DNA of 64,000 nt. Origin: Ctenosaura bakeri (taxonomy: Eukaryota; Chordata; Lepidosauria; Squamata; Iguanidae). The translations under genes and the position numbers were made by a program. The notes under the pieces are model-generated. The model was not told the origin of the DNA. It made no database searches and saw nothing but the letters and a program-made list of their open reading frames with translations. This document shows positions 32,651 to 44,789 of this stretch, piece by piece; the first letter of the stretch is position 1, and every line of letters starts with the position of its first letter. The stretch is from positions 124,001 through 188,000 of the forward strand of contig CAOLHI010001817.1 of assembly GCA_948474755.1 (NCBI GenBank), in the 5' to 3' direction.

Positions 32651-35224
32651 TGCATTGGACTTCTCTACCTACTGCAATAAACCTAAAAAGCTCTTGCAGT
32701 GAAAGATGGAAGGCTCTATGTCTGTATCATGGCAAGGGCTGTACCAAATTGCAGTGGGGAATGAATGGGTCTTTCTACAATTTTAAATCCCTATGGCCCT
32801 CAAATTTCAGTCATTGTCGATCACTGACTAAATGAATGTACATGTAATGTACATGAATGTAAGATGTACATTAGAATCACAATGACCAGAATCCTCTCGG
32901 TGTCATACACCTGTGTGAGTTCATTTACACATGTGGCCATACCTTTTTGACCGTTGTGCAATAGATGTATTCAGTTCATGGTTGCATAAGTGGAATTCTG
33001 CTAGTCTCATCATTTTGCTTGGACCGGAATCATATTGTTAGTCTCAGCTAGAGGAGAGCCATTGAATCAACTGGATTTCCCTATATGTTGACTTTCCGTT
33101 TAACAATTGATTTGGTAGGTCTAGTCTAGTTGGGATTACCCAACAGGATTGCAGCCATGTGGTTTTACATTCTTGGATGGTGTGTAATAATGTGGCATTT
33201 TATTCACTGGGATTGTAGAAATAGTTTCTGTGCATTCTCTATTACACTATGGAACAATAAGCAGGAATGTTAACAGATAACACAGTTGGTTACACAATGC
33301 TGATATCCAATAGAAAGATAATGTAGTGCAACCATTCTATAACTATGTGAGTGCAGATTTACACAAGTATGTTGCAGAATCTGAACTAATGTGAACTTGT
33401 CTACCCTCTGAAATGCAAAATCTCAATGAATTATCAGTTAACACATTATTTTTAACTTTTCATTTTTGAGTTCTGGACAGCAGCGTGGGAATCATCACTC
33501 CGGATTCCTTCGTAATAGAAGTGGGTTGCTCTGCAGGATGGAGAAAGTCGTAAACTGTAGTAGTTTGCTGTGGGTGACAATTTCATTAGCATAATAAGAA
33601 TGTCCTTTTTCGTTGATTCATTTTTCTTCTCCTTGCAACACTTTTTCATTTGCAGGGTATAAATTATTTGTTGTATGAAGGATCTCATTTGTCATAAATC
33701 ATCTGTCATTCTAGCTTTTACTTTCACCAGCAGAGATGCTTGAAGAACACTGCAATGATAGGATGCAGTGTCAATGAGCCCCTGATGGCTTGTGCTTACA
33801 TTGCAATCAAACTGGAATGTTAATTATATTTTACTTATAAAAGTAATTACAAAAGGAAACATTAATATTAGTAAATTAGGGAGCTGGAATCTAATTAGCC
33901 ATTTGTTTTTTGTTCAGCACAGAGGTACACTTCAAAATCCCGAGACATAGTGAGAGAAGTTAGTTATATTTTATCTGTTATTGCTCTACAATTAAGCCAC
34001 CTCGAGAAGGCTTTGTTCAAAATAGGAGTGTAAAATTATTTGAAATAACATGAACTATATTGCATTTGAGCTGGTAGTAGCAGGCCTCAGACCATGTCCT
34101 ACAACATCAGCTGCTCTAGCCACTTTACTGCATTTTCTCTGTGGCCAAGGAACTACTGCAGGTGTGGATCTTACATTACGAAGACCCTGTGAGATTGTAC
34201 TGGGACATATTGGAGAACTCAGTACTATGACTAGTGCCTAATTTTTTTCTGGAGGCTGGTTCTAATTAGGATCTAAGGAAATTTCTTGGCTATCAAAGAA
34301 AAATGGCAAACCATATGGGAAGGGAGTGTGTACAAAATGCACTATTTTTGGCACAAAACCATTGCAAAGCCAAAAAGTAACGAAATGTAAAAAAGTTTGA
34401 AAAATGTTCAACAAATTTTCTAAACTCACTCGGGAGGGGAAAAAAGAATTCTGAAACTATTTCCCCTTGGAAGTGAGATTAAAATAATCAAAGATTTGCG
34501 TCCTTGATGCTAGCATGCATTATAAGCTGCAATATGCACCTGATAGATGTAATTCTTTGCCAATTTTCTCTTTGAAGGAAACAATAAGTAATTCTAGTAA
34601 TTTTATTCCTCCTGCAAAAATCTTTGAAAACTATGCAGTTTTTGAAGATTGTTCACAATTTGACCACAATTGCATGTGGTTTTGCACAGAAAACAGCAAA
34701 AAAAATTTCTGCACAGAAGTAGGGTGCATTTTCTGCTGCAGAATAGAAGGTGCTAAGAAAAACAAAATTATAAGCAGAAATATTTTCTGTGCAGAAAAAT
34801 ACTGTTACCTGTACAAAGCAACATGTGCAAATTTTGCATAGAATAAGTTATCAACTGTGAAGATTCTAGTTAGTCCAAGATACTTCTTGCAAGGATTTCT
34901 GCACACTCAGGAAACTTTTTTTTTTTACTATATTTGAATACTTTCTAATATTCTCTCCGTTCATAGTGTCTGAAAGATTGTCATTATATCTTTATATTTC
35001 TGGGAAGAAGCAAAAATTGAAGGAGTTCAGATCCCCCCAGATATAACATTAGGAGGAAAGTATAGAATTATAGAGGCATTTGAGTACTATTTCACATCTG
35101 AAGGAACTCACACAATGTTAGATTACCACTTCCCTCATTACCAGGCAGTGTCTGGTGTCCGAGGTTTGAGAACTACCACAGTTTGGGTCCTTTCCCAGAA
35201 GAGAACAAAATATTGACTAGACCG
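32651..35224. other. unassigned; possible non-repetitive island
   Basis: No gene or clear mobile element. The stretch at about 33700-34050 looks non-repetitive and AT-rich with TAATTAG/TTAATTA-type motifs. The 34640-34860 stretch carries repeated TTTCTGTGCAGAAA-type motifs. Confidence 0.35.
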
Positions 35225-35655
35225 CAAATAAATCTCAATAAATAAAATCTTTTTAAATATTATTTTTGAGTTTTAGAACAAACAGATTCACAATTAAAAT
35301 CACAGCCACAGTAAAAAAAAAAAAGGTGGAAAAAAAGAGAAAAGGAACTAAAATGAAAATGTAATACTAGCACACTAAACTAAAACATTAAACACTAAGT
35401 AACTAAGATACTAAACATTAAGTTACTAAAACACAAAGGGCTTTGAACCACCAAGCCACACTGTGAAAGAAAGAAAAAACAGTAAAAATATTCTTCTACC
35501 TTTACAAGTCCAATAAGTAATCATACTAGAATTACTAGTGACTATAGCCACTGTTGCATCATTAAATTTCTTATTACTCAAAAAGTCCATAAATGGTTTC
35601 CAATCTTTCAAAAATCTTTGATTGATTTATCCTTTAAAATTCATATTCATAAAAT
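35225..35655 (-). mobile_element. antisense L1 3' UTR
   Basis: The minus-strand 3' end of the L1 whose ORF2 end lies at 36833-37385. It holds TTCCAATCTTTCAAAAATCT followed by TTGATTGATTTATCC, a block I associate with squamate L1 copies in antisense, and A-rich sequence toward 35225. It breaks off where the SINE tail begins. Confidence 0.6.
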
Positions 35656-35745
35656 TCATGTATAGAAATGTATCAAAATACATGCTATTTGTAAGTTGTT
35701 CGCTGCCTTGATCCATATGGAGAGGTGGGATACAAATAAATAATT
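35656..35745 (+). mobile_element. 3' fragment of the L2-tailed tRNA SINE
   Basis: CATGTATAGAAATGTATCAA, ATACATGCTATTTGTAAGTT and CCATATGGAGAGGTGGGATA match 17198-17275 closely, then an A-rich tail. The tRNA head is absent. Confidence 0.85.
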
Positions 35746-35851
35746 AAAAAAAATCAGTTTGACAATTTGGGTTGGCCAATCATGTAGAGATGTGGGAAGG
35801 GGGCAATTCTCCCCAAGTGGCAATGTTTCTGGGGCATCCCGGCCTGTAGCC

Positions 35852-35950
35852 ATGCCCTCTTGTGCTCTGACCATGCCCCTGCATGCTCTGTCCATGCCTC
35901 CTCATGCCATAGCCCTGCCCCTCATGCTGTAGCCCCACCCCCTCCCACCC
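35852..35950. repeat. short minisatellite, ~20-22 bp unit
   Basis: Consecutive units begin CCATGCCCTC, CCATGCCCCT, CCATGCCTCC, CCCTGCCCCT and CCCCACCCCC, each with a TGCTCTG or similar end. GC content is well above the surroundings. It abuts the LTR at 35957. Confidence 0.8.
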
Positions 35951-35956
35951 TTTCTC

Positions 35957-36832
35957 TGTTACCCTGTATGTTGGGGGTCTCGGGACGGGTGCCCAAATAA
36001 CCAAATAAAAGCACAAGTTGGGGAAATTAAACTCGAACACTCTCTTAAGCTAACGAGAGGCAGGGTAACTGCAGCTAGGATCTTGTACTCTATGTCTAAG
36101 GCTTCAGGTCAGAGAGCAGGCAGGCAAGCTTAAAAGTAACAAAAATAACAGTTTTATTGAGAGATAAAACAGCAAATAAGACAACACACACACTAGCTAA
36201 CTTGGAAATAGGAATAGAGAGTCTTGGGGAATGGGTAATACGACACCTGGTCTCATAGTCCTAGAGAGAAAGATGGGGTTCAGGGGACAGAAGCTCAGCG
36301 CGGTTTGCTGAGGGGAGTTCACTGGACAAACCGGCAGCAAGGCGAGATGGAAGTCCAGGGTGATCCGAGGAAGTACCAAAAGTGGGGACTTTTTATAGGG
36401 TGGAGTTTACCTATGGGCTATGCTATGTTCGGTGAGAACAAAGGAATTTTGGAGCTGGACAAAGGAGTTGGAAAAGGTCAGGTTTTGCATGATTAGCTTA
36501 GTACTTTATGACAATAGCGTGGCCAGTACATTGATGGCCCGACACAAAGGAATGGCTCAGCTCTTGGCCGTGCAGCTTTGTGTGGATATGCACCGAGCAA
36601 AGCCAGTTTGCAGGGAGGTTTTTCCCTAAAGCAACGGAGAGGTTTAAGTTGCCTGCCTGAAAGAGGTTTGGAATGTTTACCCATTAACGGCCGTGCCCCA
36701 GACGTGCTTGTCCGGAAGACCTCTGCAAACATGTGGAGTAGGGTGGCAGAGAAAGGTCAAGCAAAGGCCGAATTGTTTGATATCAAAAGGATATCTAGTG
36801 TTCTCACCTGACATATCATAACTGGAGTAACA
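35957..36832 (-). mobile_element. solo LTR, family 1, copy 3 (opposite strand)
   Basis: On the minus strand it starts TGTTACTCCAGTTATG (compare TGCTACTGCGGTTATC at 53871) and ends CCCCCAACATACAGGGTAACA. It has CCCTATAAAAAGTCCCC as TATA region and the shared GTTACCCTGCCTCTCG block. Length is 876 bp. The flanking tetramers are TCTC and CATC, so no clean duplication is seen, unlike the other three copies. It lies within the antisense L1 region. Confidence 0.8.
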
Positions 36833-37385
36833 CATCCACACACTCCAAGCTCCACCACTGGGGCTAACTCAGCAACATTAACAATCCATTCTTCTTTCGT
36901 TGGTGCTTCAGCCCCTTTCCAATTTTTTGCAAGTAATATGCTTGCTACTGTTACCATACAACAAAGAAGTAATCCATATTTACTATCTAAATCATTATCC
37001 ATAACACCTCACCAAAGCATTTCTGGTGACATGACAAAATCCATCCTTAATTTTCTTTGGTCTAGCAGGTAAAACTTAGAGCAATAACTTTTTGCCTTCT
37101 TAGAAGTCCACCACATATGAAGAAAGGAGCCCTCCTTATCTTGACATCTGTATCTTTAATTTAAAACATCCTTATACACCTTTGACAGCTTATGTGGGGT
37201 TAAATTCCATGAGTACATCATCTGAGACATGTTTTCTTTTAAATTATCACACAAAGTAAATTTTATATCTTTAGACCACATTCTTTCTCATACATCTAGT
37301 TGAACATTGTGCTCAACATTTTGGTCCTACCTTATCATATACTCTTTAATAGGTTGACCCCCTGTCTTCTAGTTATCTGGATATA
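36833..37385 (-). pseudogene. L1 ORF2 C-terminal remnant
   Basis: Minus-strand translation over several broken frames gives the L1 ORF2 end. The Cys-rich-like region reads CQDKEGSFFHMWWTSKK around 37100-37140 (relatives have a C..C then HMWW..C, so the later Cys is now Ser). A downstream helix follows near 36840-36950 with ASILLAKNWKGAEAPTKEEW. The function in active copies is the reverse transcriptase C-terminal nucleic-acid-binding part. The 5' end of the fragment is near the A-rich run at about 37400. Confidence 0.75.
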
Positions 37386-40300
37386 ATTTTTTTAAAGAGA
37401 TAAAAAAAAAAGGAAGAAATACATAGTCAAAAATTAAGACAAAAGACAACAAATGTGCATATTGGAATTTGTATGTATAGATATTTATCTGTTAATGTTT
37501 ATTATCTTTTAAAGAGAAATTACAGTGAATCTCACTACAGTGGAAAAGACTGCATGCTTTTTCCAGGCCCCAAACCATAATGGCATATAGTAGTATGCTG
37601 TTATGCTAGTACGCCCCCACCTTTTTGAATAGTGCACACCACTGGCAGGGACAGAAGTCAAACCCGTGTGTGAGAGGAGAAAGTTGCCCTAATGATTCCC
37701 AGGATTCGCAGAAGCTTCCAGGACAGCTTTCATTGCCAGTCTTCCCTGTTGTCTCAGTACACATGGCCCTTTGACCTCTGCCACTTAACTATTGCTTAGG
37801 CCACTGCCATTGTTACCTTGGCCTATTGGATCAGGGCCAAAGTCTGCTGTCTAGTTGCTAACTGTTGATGAGAAAATCCCTGCTGCAACTCTCCTTTCTT
37901 ACAGTACTTTGTCTTTAAACTACACTAGGCACTTGGAAACAGAAGAATGTACTCTGATAGCTCTTCAAAATAATGCTGCCCTCTGTAAAGTAGGGCACAT
38001 GGGCAATCTGAAGTTATCTGGCATATCTTTGCATGTACCTTCCCCCACAGAGAAAGACATATGAAGGCACCAGCAGCCATATTGGAAAACAACCGTGCAT
38101 AATGTAAGGCAGACATGGGAAAAGTGAGACCATAGGCAATATATGGCTCCAGGGTTCTTTTTGGACCTCCCCAGGGCACTACAAGATTAAAACATTGCAT
38201 TCTTTCACAGACTATTTTTCCTCACAAAATGCCCCAAAATTATTTCCACATGTCTGGATCAGGAACCAAAATGAAATTTTATCAATTTTTTTCCAAAAAG
38301 GCTCTCAAAATGTCCAAAAATATCCTCTGGGGGCCCAAGGATGGTCCCCAAACATGCTCTTATGTCCCATGAAGGCTGTTTGTGGGCAAAAAAAGTTATT
38401 ATCATTTTGTGGGACCAAGTGAAGTCCTTCATGGTTTCGTGGAGGACTAATGCACCCCCCTAGTCTTCCACAGTTGCCCACACCTAATGTGAAATAATTT
38501 TGATGAAAGGGGTGTTATAAATAAATGTTGTTGCTGTTGTTTTGTTAGTTCCCTTTCATAGCTTTAGCACCCACAGTAGCCATGTTTGTTAGCCTAGGTT
38601 GACTTCTTTCCTTGATGTCCTTCTCCCTTATACTTCTAATTACAAAGAAGAAGTATAATCTCATTGCTTTTTTAAATAATTGGTATTATAAAGTGAGCAG
38701 GATGGTATGGTAATTTCATGAGGCTTGTATTCCATAGTGACAGACTGGGTGTGGTTGAGATGTAATAGTTATAGTGGCAGAGAACAATTCTTTGCCAATG
38801 TAGCTGTGATAGTGTATCTGTGGGGAGAGGTGATTTTTGTTCTCCTGGAGTGTTCAATGGTAGCCAGAGGTTCTAAAGTGAAGCTCTGTCCCTGGGAACA
38901 CAAATCACCACGGAGATACAGCTGGGAGCATCTTGCCCTTGTGTGCGCAAGGTTATTGAGTAAGGAAGTACAGAAACTATCTTCTGCAGTGGCCTTGAAT
39001 ATATTTTCTGTGGAATAATAAGGCCAATGCAAGCCATCTACAGGATTCCACCTGGAGTGTGCACGCAAACGCATGCCAAGTTTTCTCCAAATAAATAAAT
39101 AAACACTTTTGCAGTTGCTACTTTAATGGGACAGAAATATTCCCATTCTTGTTTGTGTGCCCTTTAGAAAGATCACCAAATTAGGGGCTGCTATTCAGAG
39201 GGTGTAACTGAAAAATGTTTCAGCTCAGTCTTAAAAATGAGTTGCCAAAAAAAAAAAAAAGTCATTTCTTTGAGATATAGTTCGATGCAGCCTGAATCAT
39301 TGGGAAAGGACAACACAACCCTCTCTAAATGCCACACCTGGGGGAAAAAAGCATTGTATAGAATGTATACATAGATTGTATATACATTGTATTTCACTTC
39401 AACAAGTATACTGATCAGGGTGTTAAAATACCCATGCTAGGTAGCTCTATATTTTTAAGTCAGATAAGCTTATTACTGAAATACACTAGAAAAAATAGAG
39501 TGCATCAAGTAATGTAGCTGGAAAAATGACTTACATAAAGCAATGTAACTGTAGGCAGTATGGGAAGGCAGCCTATATTTTTTGGGATATGACATTATAT
39601 TTGTGCATGTTATGATGCGGCTATTACGAATGCAGTGGCTGCATTAATCCCTTACAGTAAAGTATGTTCTTCCTTTCCCAATATATTAGAGCAATACCTT
39701 ACAGATGCAATGTATTTGAAGTTTACCTATGCAGCACTAGTCCATAAACAATTCAGCAGCCAGGTTGTGTTAAGTTGTGCCTGAGAGAATATATAAACAC
39801 CCTGATGCATTTAGCCTCGGACATAAAAAATTCTACATTGTCTAGGCAGGAGTGCAGGAGAAAAATGTTGGGTGACATGCCACAGAATGTAAATCATGTT
39901 ATGCAAATTGGATCCATTTTATTACACAACATGCAAAGTCAACAAATGACTTTGCCTCTTAAGTGGATCTTGGAAATCACCACATTATTTTATATGCCTC
40001 TGAGCTCCTTCATTTTGAGAGCCATTTCACACATTATACAAAGTGTCTATGTATACACTTGACAAGAAGGTTTGGCCAATGAAGGTTCCCTGACAAAAGG
40101 CAGGGAGGGATAGGAAACAGCATAGCTCTGGGGCTACTTTTTGCCCCAACATCTTCTGGGAGCTGCACAGATGGTCAAAAATGTCAAAAAAAGTTCCAAA
40201 CAAAAATAGTAGTGGCTAGAACTCAAGTTCTCCTTTTTCAAATGGGAGTTTTGGTGTTGAATGGCAGGAAGTGACTCTGTAACCTGTTTAAAAGATGCAT

Positions 40301-40433
40301 TTAAAAGATGCCCACCCTCCACTCTTGAAATAGGTTGCAGATTGCAAGTTCTCTTGCTCTGTTTATGATCAAAATCAACAGTTTTTGTGGATTCCAGATA
40401 AGATCGGGCAGTTCAAAATGAGAAGAGGCAAAC
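37386..40433. other. mostly unassigned, small repeat fragments
   Basis: About 38100-38480 may be an old hAT-type element: the left end GACATGGGAAAAGTGAGACC resembles the complement of CTTCCACAGTTGCCCACACC at the right. About 38495-38555 is a very short LINE tail (GTTATAAATAAATGTTGTTG). No gene is seen. Confidence 0.35.
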
Positions 40434-40998
40434 TGTTGGGTTAAAAATAGATTTCCAAGGGAGTTAGCCCCTTTTCAGGGAATGACAGTTCAATGAAAAT
40501 GCATTTTCCTTTAGCAGAACTCACAAGTGGAAATGCTGAATCTCTTGGGTCTCTAACAAACTAAGGCAAACATGCAGTACGCAAATTTCATAGCTAAAAC
40601 ATTTATTATATTTAAAAGTACATTCAAACATATACACATGTAGTGCTTAAGCCCTGGATAACTAGAGGAAAGTTTCAAGAAGAGGAGCAGCTCACCAGAC
40701 CCTACACACAAGATCTTGAGGAAAGTGGAAGAGAGAGAAAAGAAGATGAAGGAAGGGAGGAAGGAAGGGAGGAAGTAAGTCTGTTATATGCTTGCAAACA
40801 CACCTGGAAGGTTCTTTGGTCACATGGTATGCTTCCTCAGATACATCTCTACAATGGGTGACTGAGCAAATGGGGAAGTTTTATAGATAGAGTGTATGGG
40901 TAGATGCATGCAGGAAATCCCTACTGCCTAAAGCCTTACTGCTAGTAGCAAATGGGTGAGGGGGGTTAAAGAGAATACTTAGGAAGCATTTTCCAACA
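40434..40998 (-). repeat. copia 3' LTR
   Basis: 565 bp, minus-strand start TGTTGGAAAATGCTTCC and end TTTTTAACCCAACA. It shares CTTGCAAACACACCTGGAAG and AAGCCCTGGATAACTA-type blocks with the 5' LTR. A local GGAA-rich expansion (40748-40776) is absent from the partner. Confidence 0.88.
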
Positions 40999-41029
40999 AT
41001 TCCCCTTCTCATTCTTTTGACTCAGTGAC

Positions 41030-41529
41030 TCACATCCCTTTTCGCAGTCTGTGGAAGTGGTCTTTTGGGAAAGGTTTGGCAAGGATGTTAGGAATCATAA
41101 CTTCTATGCTGCAGTACTTTAGCTCAACAAGCTCATCTTGACACATTTCTTGTACCTTGTGGAAGGTTATGTCAATATTCTTTCTGAGTGGCTTCTCACT
41201 GTTGGAAATCCTCATGCAGTTTTGATTGTCCTGCAACAAAATAGATGGATTTGATTTTGTTATCCTGTAGTCTGAAAGTAACTTACACAGCTGCTTCATT
41301 TAATCACAGGCTGCTTTTGTAAGCACGCATTGTATCCCATGAAGGAATCAGCAATTGGAGACTGTTTCTTACTTGACAAGCTTATTGCTCTTCCACTGTA
41401 GAAAATCAGGTCCCTTTGGTTGACTGTCTGCCAAGTATCTGGTCCATTTGTGTAACCTATCAGCTGGGTCTGGTCATTGGTTGGTGGAATTAGTTTGTGA
41501 TCTGCATTCCCTTTTAAATATCTGGGCAC
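41030..41529 (-). pseudogene. copia RNase H remnant
   Basis: Two minus-strand pieces. 41296-41529 reads PRYLKGNADHKLIPPTNDQT then QLIGYTN and AISLSSKKQSPIADS, matching the copia RNase H start (relatives have GYTDADWAGD, so the first catalytic Asp region is degraded). 41030-41299 gives LQDNQNCMRISNSE and KNIDITFHKVQEM, the DNQ...HIDI..H block, ending at ILAKPFPKDHFHRLRKGM as usual for copia Pol C-termini. The two pieces are in different frames. RNase H would remove the RNA strand during reverse transcription. Confidence 0.85.
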
Positions 41530-42500
41530 TCTTTTTTTCCTCCAGTGAGATCTTTTTCAGTAGGAGAGTTAACCATCCTCCACAAAATCCTAAAAACTGT
41601 ATTTGCAGTATCAAACCTAGTGAAATTTGCATATATAAAAATTTTCCAACTGCAGTCCTGAACTTGTTAGAATTTCTTAAATGTTCATATTTTTCAGTGT
41701 TTCTTAGGACACCTACTTCCATTGGTCCGGCATCTTTTAGAGAAAGGCATCCCAGAAGACCTATTAGCTTCTGCTTATGACTAAGAAAGTAACTCCCAAT
41801 ACTGCTCCTTTCTATTTGTACTCCAAGATAATGTGAGATGTCTCCTAAATTTTTAATGTCTATCTCTTTCTTGGGATTTTGGATTATTTCTCCTCTATCT
41901 GCCTTGTTTTGGCAGCACAGGATAAGATAATCCACATAGCTTGTCATGTAAGTCCAATTATTATTTCTAACTCTTTGTATACATTTGTCAGCAATATGTA
42001 GAGTGAATTCTTTTTTTGGTAAGATGTTGGTTCAGCTTCTCACTCCATGTTCTGGCAGTCTGCTTCAAACCATAAATTCTCCTTTTTCTTTCAATTTACA
42101 CATAAGATGTTCCTTCCCTGGAACCTGAAATACCGGAGGCTGTTCTGTGTCAAGAGCTCATATAATTCAGTATACAGATTAATTGTTTTAGCATCTAAAT
42201 GTTCATATCTGATGCAGCAGCACTTAGGAGAGTTCTAATAATTGTTTGAATGACTAATGAAATGAAGGTTTCACTGTAGTCTTCACCATATTCTTGAGTA
42301 TAGCCTTTTGCTACAAGTCTTACTTTATAACTTTGAATCTCCCCTTCTGTGTCCAGCTTTATCTACAGCCAATTGCCTTTTTACCTTTGGGTAATTCTAT
42401 GTTTCATTTTTACATAAAGATTGAAGCTCTTTACAAGCAGCTTGCACTCACTTCTTCATATCTGATTCTGGTAATCCCTTATCTGTTGCCAATTAGAAGG
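41474..42500 (-). pseudogene. copia reverse transcriptase remnant
   Basis: The upstream part (about 42300-42000, minus) has scattered matches to the YGEDYSETF and MEQPEGF-type copia blocks, with many stops. The longest clean piece (41474-41947) opens with SYVDYLILCC, where active copia enzymes have YVDDLLIA, so the second catalytic aspartate is now Tyr. It continues IKNLGDISHYLGVQIERS and AVGKFLYMQISLG (relatives: GSLLYL...RPD). The missing aspartate alone would abolish activity. Confidence 0.82.
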
Positions 42501-42839
42501 TTGTGGATGCCTTTTTATTTGTTTGGCTAGATAATAAACTCTGTCAGGTCAGGTCATACACCTCTATTGGAGCACTGTGACCTTCTCACCTTGACATGGG
42601 TACTTGGCTCCACCTCTGGCTTGCCATCTGGTTCATGATCACATGGGAGATCCTCTACGTTAGCACCTACTCAGGTGCTCTGGAAGTGCTGGGAGTGCTA
42701 GTAGAAAGTGAGACACCTGGAAAAGCTCTCTATGTTCTGATTGTCAGTAGTATTCTCCTGCCACTGCAAACAAATCTGAATAGACACATTGGTTTGGATT
42801 AGACTTGCAATTTGGTCTTTCATCTACAAAAAGAGCACT

Positions 42840-43904
42840 TTATAATTTTACTGTAAGCCTATTAGGTTCTAAGATCTTTTAAGCCTACTTAACATAACTA
42901 ATAAAGATTCTCTCTTCACTTCTGCAGTTAACTTTGCCTCTCTTCTGCTTGGGAATATAGGTATATGGTTTACTTCTAGAAACTATAAGATTACTTAGAT
43001 TAGGTCTGGATCTGTGTGATAACTGGTAAGGATCTGCATCTTAAGACTTAGTTAGCAGTCTGCTATTTAAATACATTGCATTCAGTATAGCTTCAGACCA
43101 GTTGCATTTGGGCGTATTGGCTTCTAAGAACATAGTCACTGACTTCTCTTTCAGAGATTCATCCTCTGCTACATCATTTTGGTGTGGACTGTAGGTCTGT
43201 GTGGTTTAGTGATCTATGCCATGCTCTTTTAAAAATTCATCAAACTCAGCATTGACAGATTCTCTGCCATTGTCAGTGGATCTTGGGTTTGTAGCCAAAT
43301 TTATTAGAGATATGATTAAAATGCTCTTTGAATTTTGAGAGTGCTTGATTTTTCTCTTTAAGGAGGAAAATGTAAGTGTATTTACTAAAATAATCAATAA
43401 CAATCATAAAGTTGGAATTTCTACCTGCAGATATGATGCTGAATGAGCCATGGAAATCAGCATGTTGAAGATCAGGTATTTTGGTGGACTGTCTTTGAGA
43501 GACTAGCAAATGTGGAATCCTGGTTCCCTTTGCCTTTAAGCAATTTGTACATCTCTCATTTGTTAGAGCATGCTTTGAAGTTGACCAGTTGGAAACCTGC
43601 AAAACTTCAACCTCTTCATGTATTCTACATTATGTTGGCCCAGTTTACAGTGCCACAAATTCAAACAGCATTTACAGTTGCATTGAGTCACAATGTTTGC
43701 AACAGGAGTGGCAACATCCATTTCATAACAATCTTTCCTCAAATGTCCTTTAAATATTAAATGACTCCCATGAAAACAAAAGCAGTTCTTCTTTCTGAAC
43801 AGGACCTGATTACCTATGACTTTTTGATCTGGCACATAGAAAGCGCCAGGAATTGGTAAAATCCCTATTCTGTTGATTCCTGTTCTGTCTTTTTTGAAGA
43901 ACAA
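42840..43904 (-). pseudogene. copia integrase remnant
   Basis: Starting near 43700, a pre-integrase zinc-binding region reads LWHCKLGQHNVEYMKRL (relatives: LWHRRLGH). The integrase core follows at 43273-43602: CTNCLKAKGTRIPH, HADFHGSFS (first Asp kept, usual GP changed) and VIDYFSKYTYIFLLKEK. After a frame change the second block is DNGRESVNAEFDEFLKEHGI (relatives DNGGEF). Just past it (about 43150-43200) SPHQNDVAEDES keeps the catalytic Glu. Downstream, about 42900-43000, PKQKRGKVNCRSEERIFISY matches the copia region after the core. Confidence 0.85.
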
Positions 43905-43959
43905 CTGTGCTTTTTCCTTCTATCTTAATCTCTTTGCTATTTGGAAGGTAAACAAGGAA

Positions 43960-44771
43960 TTTTACATCTGTGTCCAAGACTGTGAAAAACTCTTCTGTTT
44001 AAAATAATGATTTGTTGCCTCACTCTCAATAGCAATTGTATTGGGAACTTTGAGTCTTGGAAATCTGGAGTAGTTTTTGATTGACCAGACCAACATCAAG
44101 CTTTTGCTGTCTCTTGGGCGTTCAGATGCTAAATTTCGTCCCTTTTGTTCTGGAGGTCATGGTGTCATTAACATGCAAGTTTTCTTCTGTTAGGTAAGCT
44201 AGTTTCTCTGCAGTTTGAGATCTAATTTCATAATGGCTCTCCACAAGGCTCTGCTCTGTTTATATTCTGATATTTCAGCAATTGCTGTTTCAAGACTTCA
44301 AGACTTTCACTTGCAAAGTATTAATTATCAGAGAGTAATATTTTGGAAGAGTAGCAATAAACAATACAAGCTTCCAAAAAATCTGGGACAGATTCTTCAG
44401 GAGTTTGAAGATCATCCTGTATGAACATGATTGTGTTAATACAAAAATTGAGGACTCCTTAATTTTGTATTTACAATACACACAGCTAATGAAATCTGGG
44501 TAGTATCTTATAATTCCTTTAACTTTACCCATATTACTTTTGCACTGCTTACATTCTGAATCTGATAAATTAGGCTGGTATCTATGACTTTTTCATAATT
44601 TGTATTGAATTGTTTCTGAGATTCTCTTGCCTTTATAGGTATCTGTTTTTTCATAGCATCAAACAGATCCATTGTAGTTAATTACATTTCAATATTCTAA
44701 GTTGCAATTTTATTATTACTGCCTTTTAGTTTCTCCATGTTGACAACTAGGCTAGGATTAGCAGCTGCCAT
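43960..44771 (-). pseudogene. copia gag remnant
   Basis: An ATG at 44771 (minus) lies only about 18 bp inside the 5' LTR and opens MAAANPSLVV...MEKLKGSNN, the usual copia gag start (KL.G.NY..W). Stops follow within 30 codons and the rest is fragmentary. I could not place a clear zinc knuckle or the protease DSGA motif. The primer binding site should be in 44772-44789, but I cannot match it to a named tRNA. Confidence 0.65.
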
Positions 44772-44789
44772 TGTTGGTTAATCACCTAT

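Noticed and set aside
36197..36811. Several overlapping frames of 60-80 codons on both strands
   Set aside because: They lie wholly inside an LTR, which is non-coding in this type of element.
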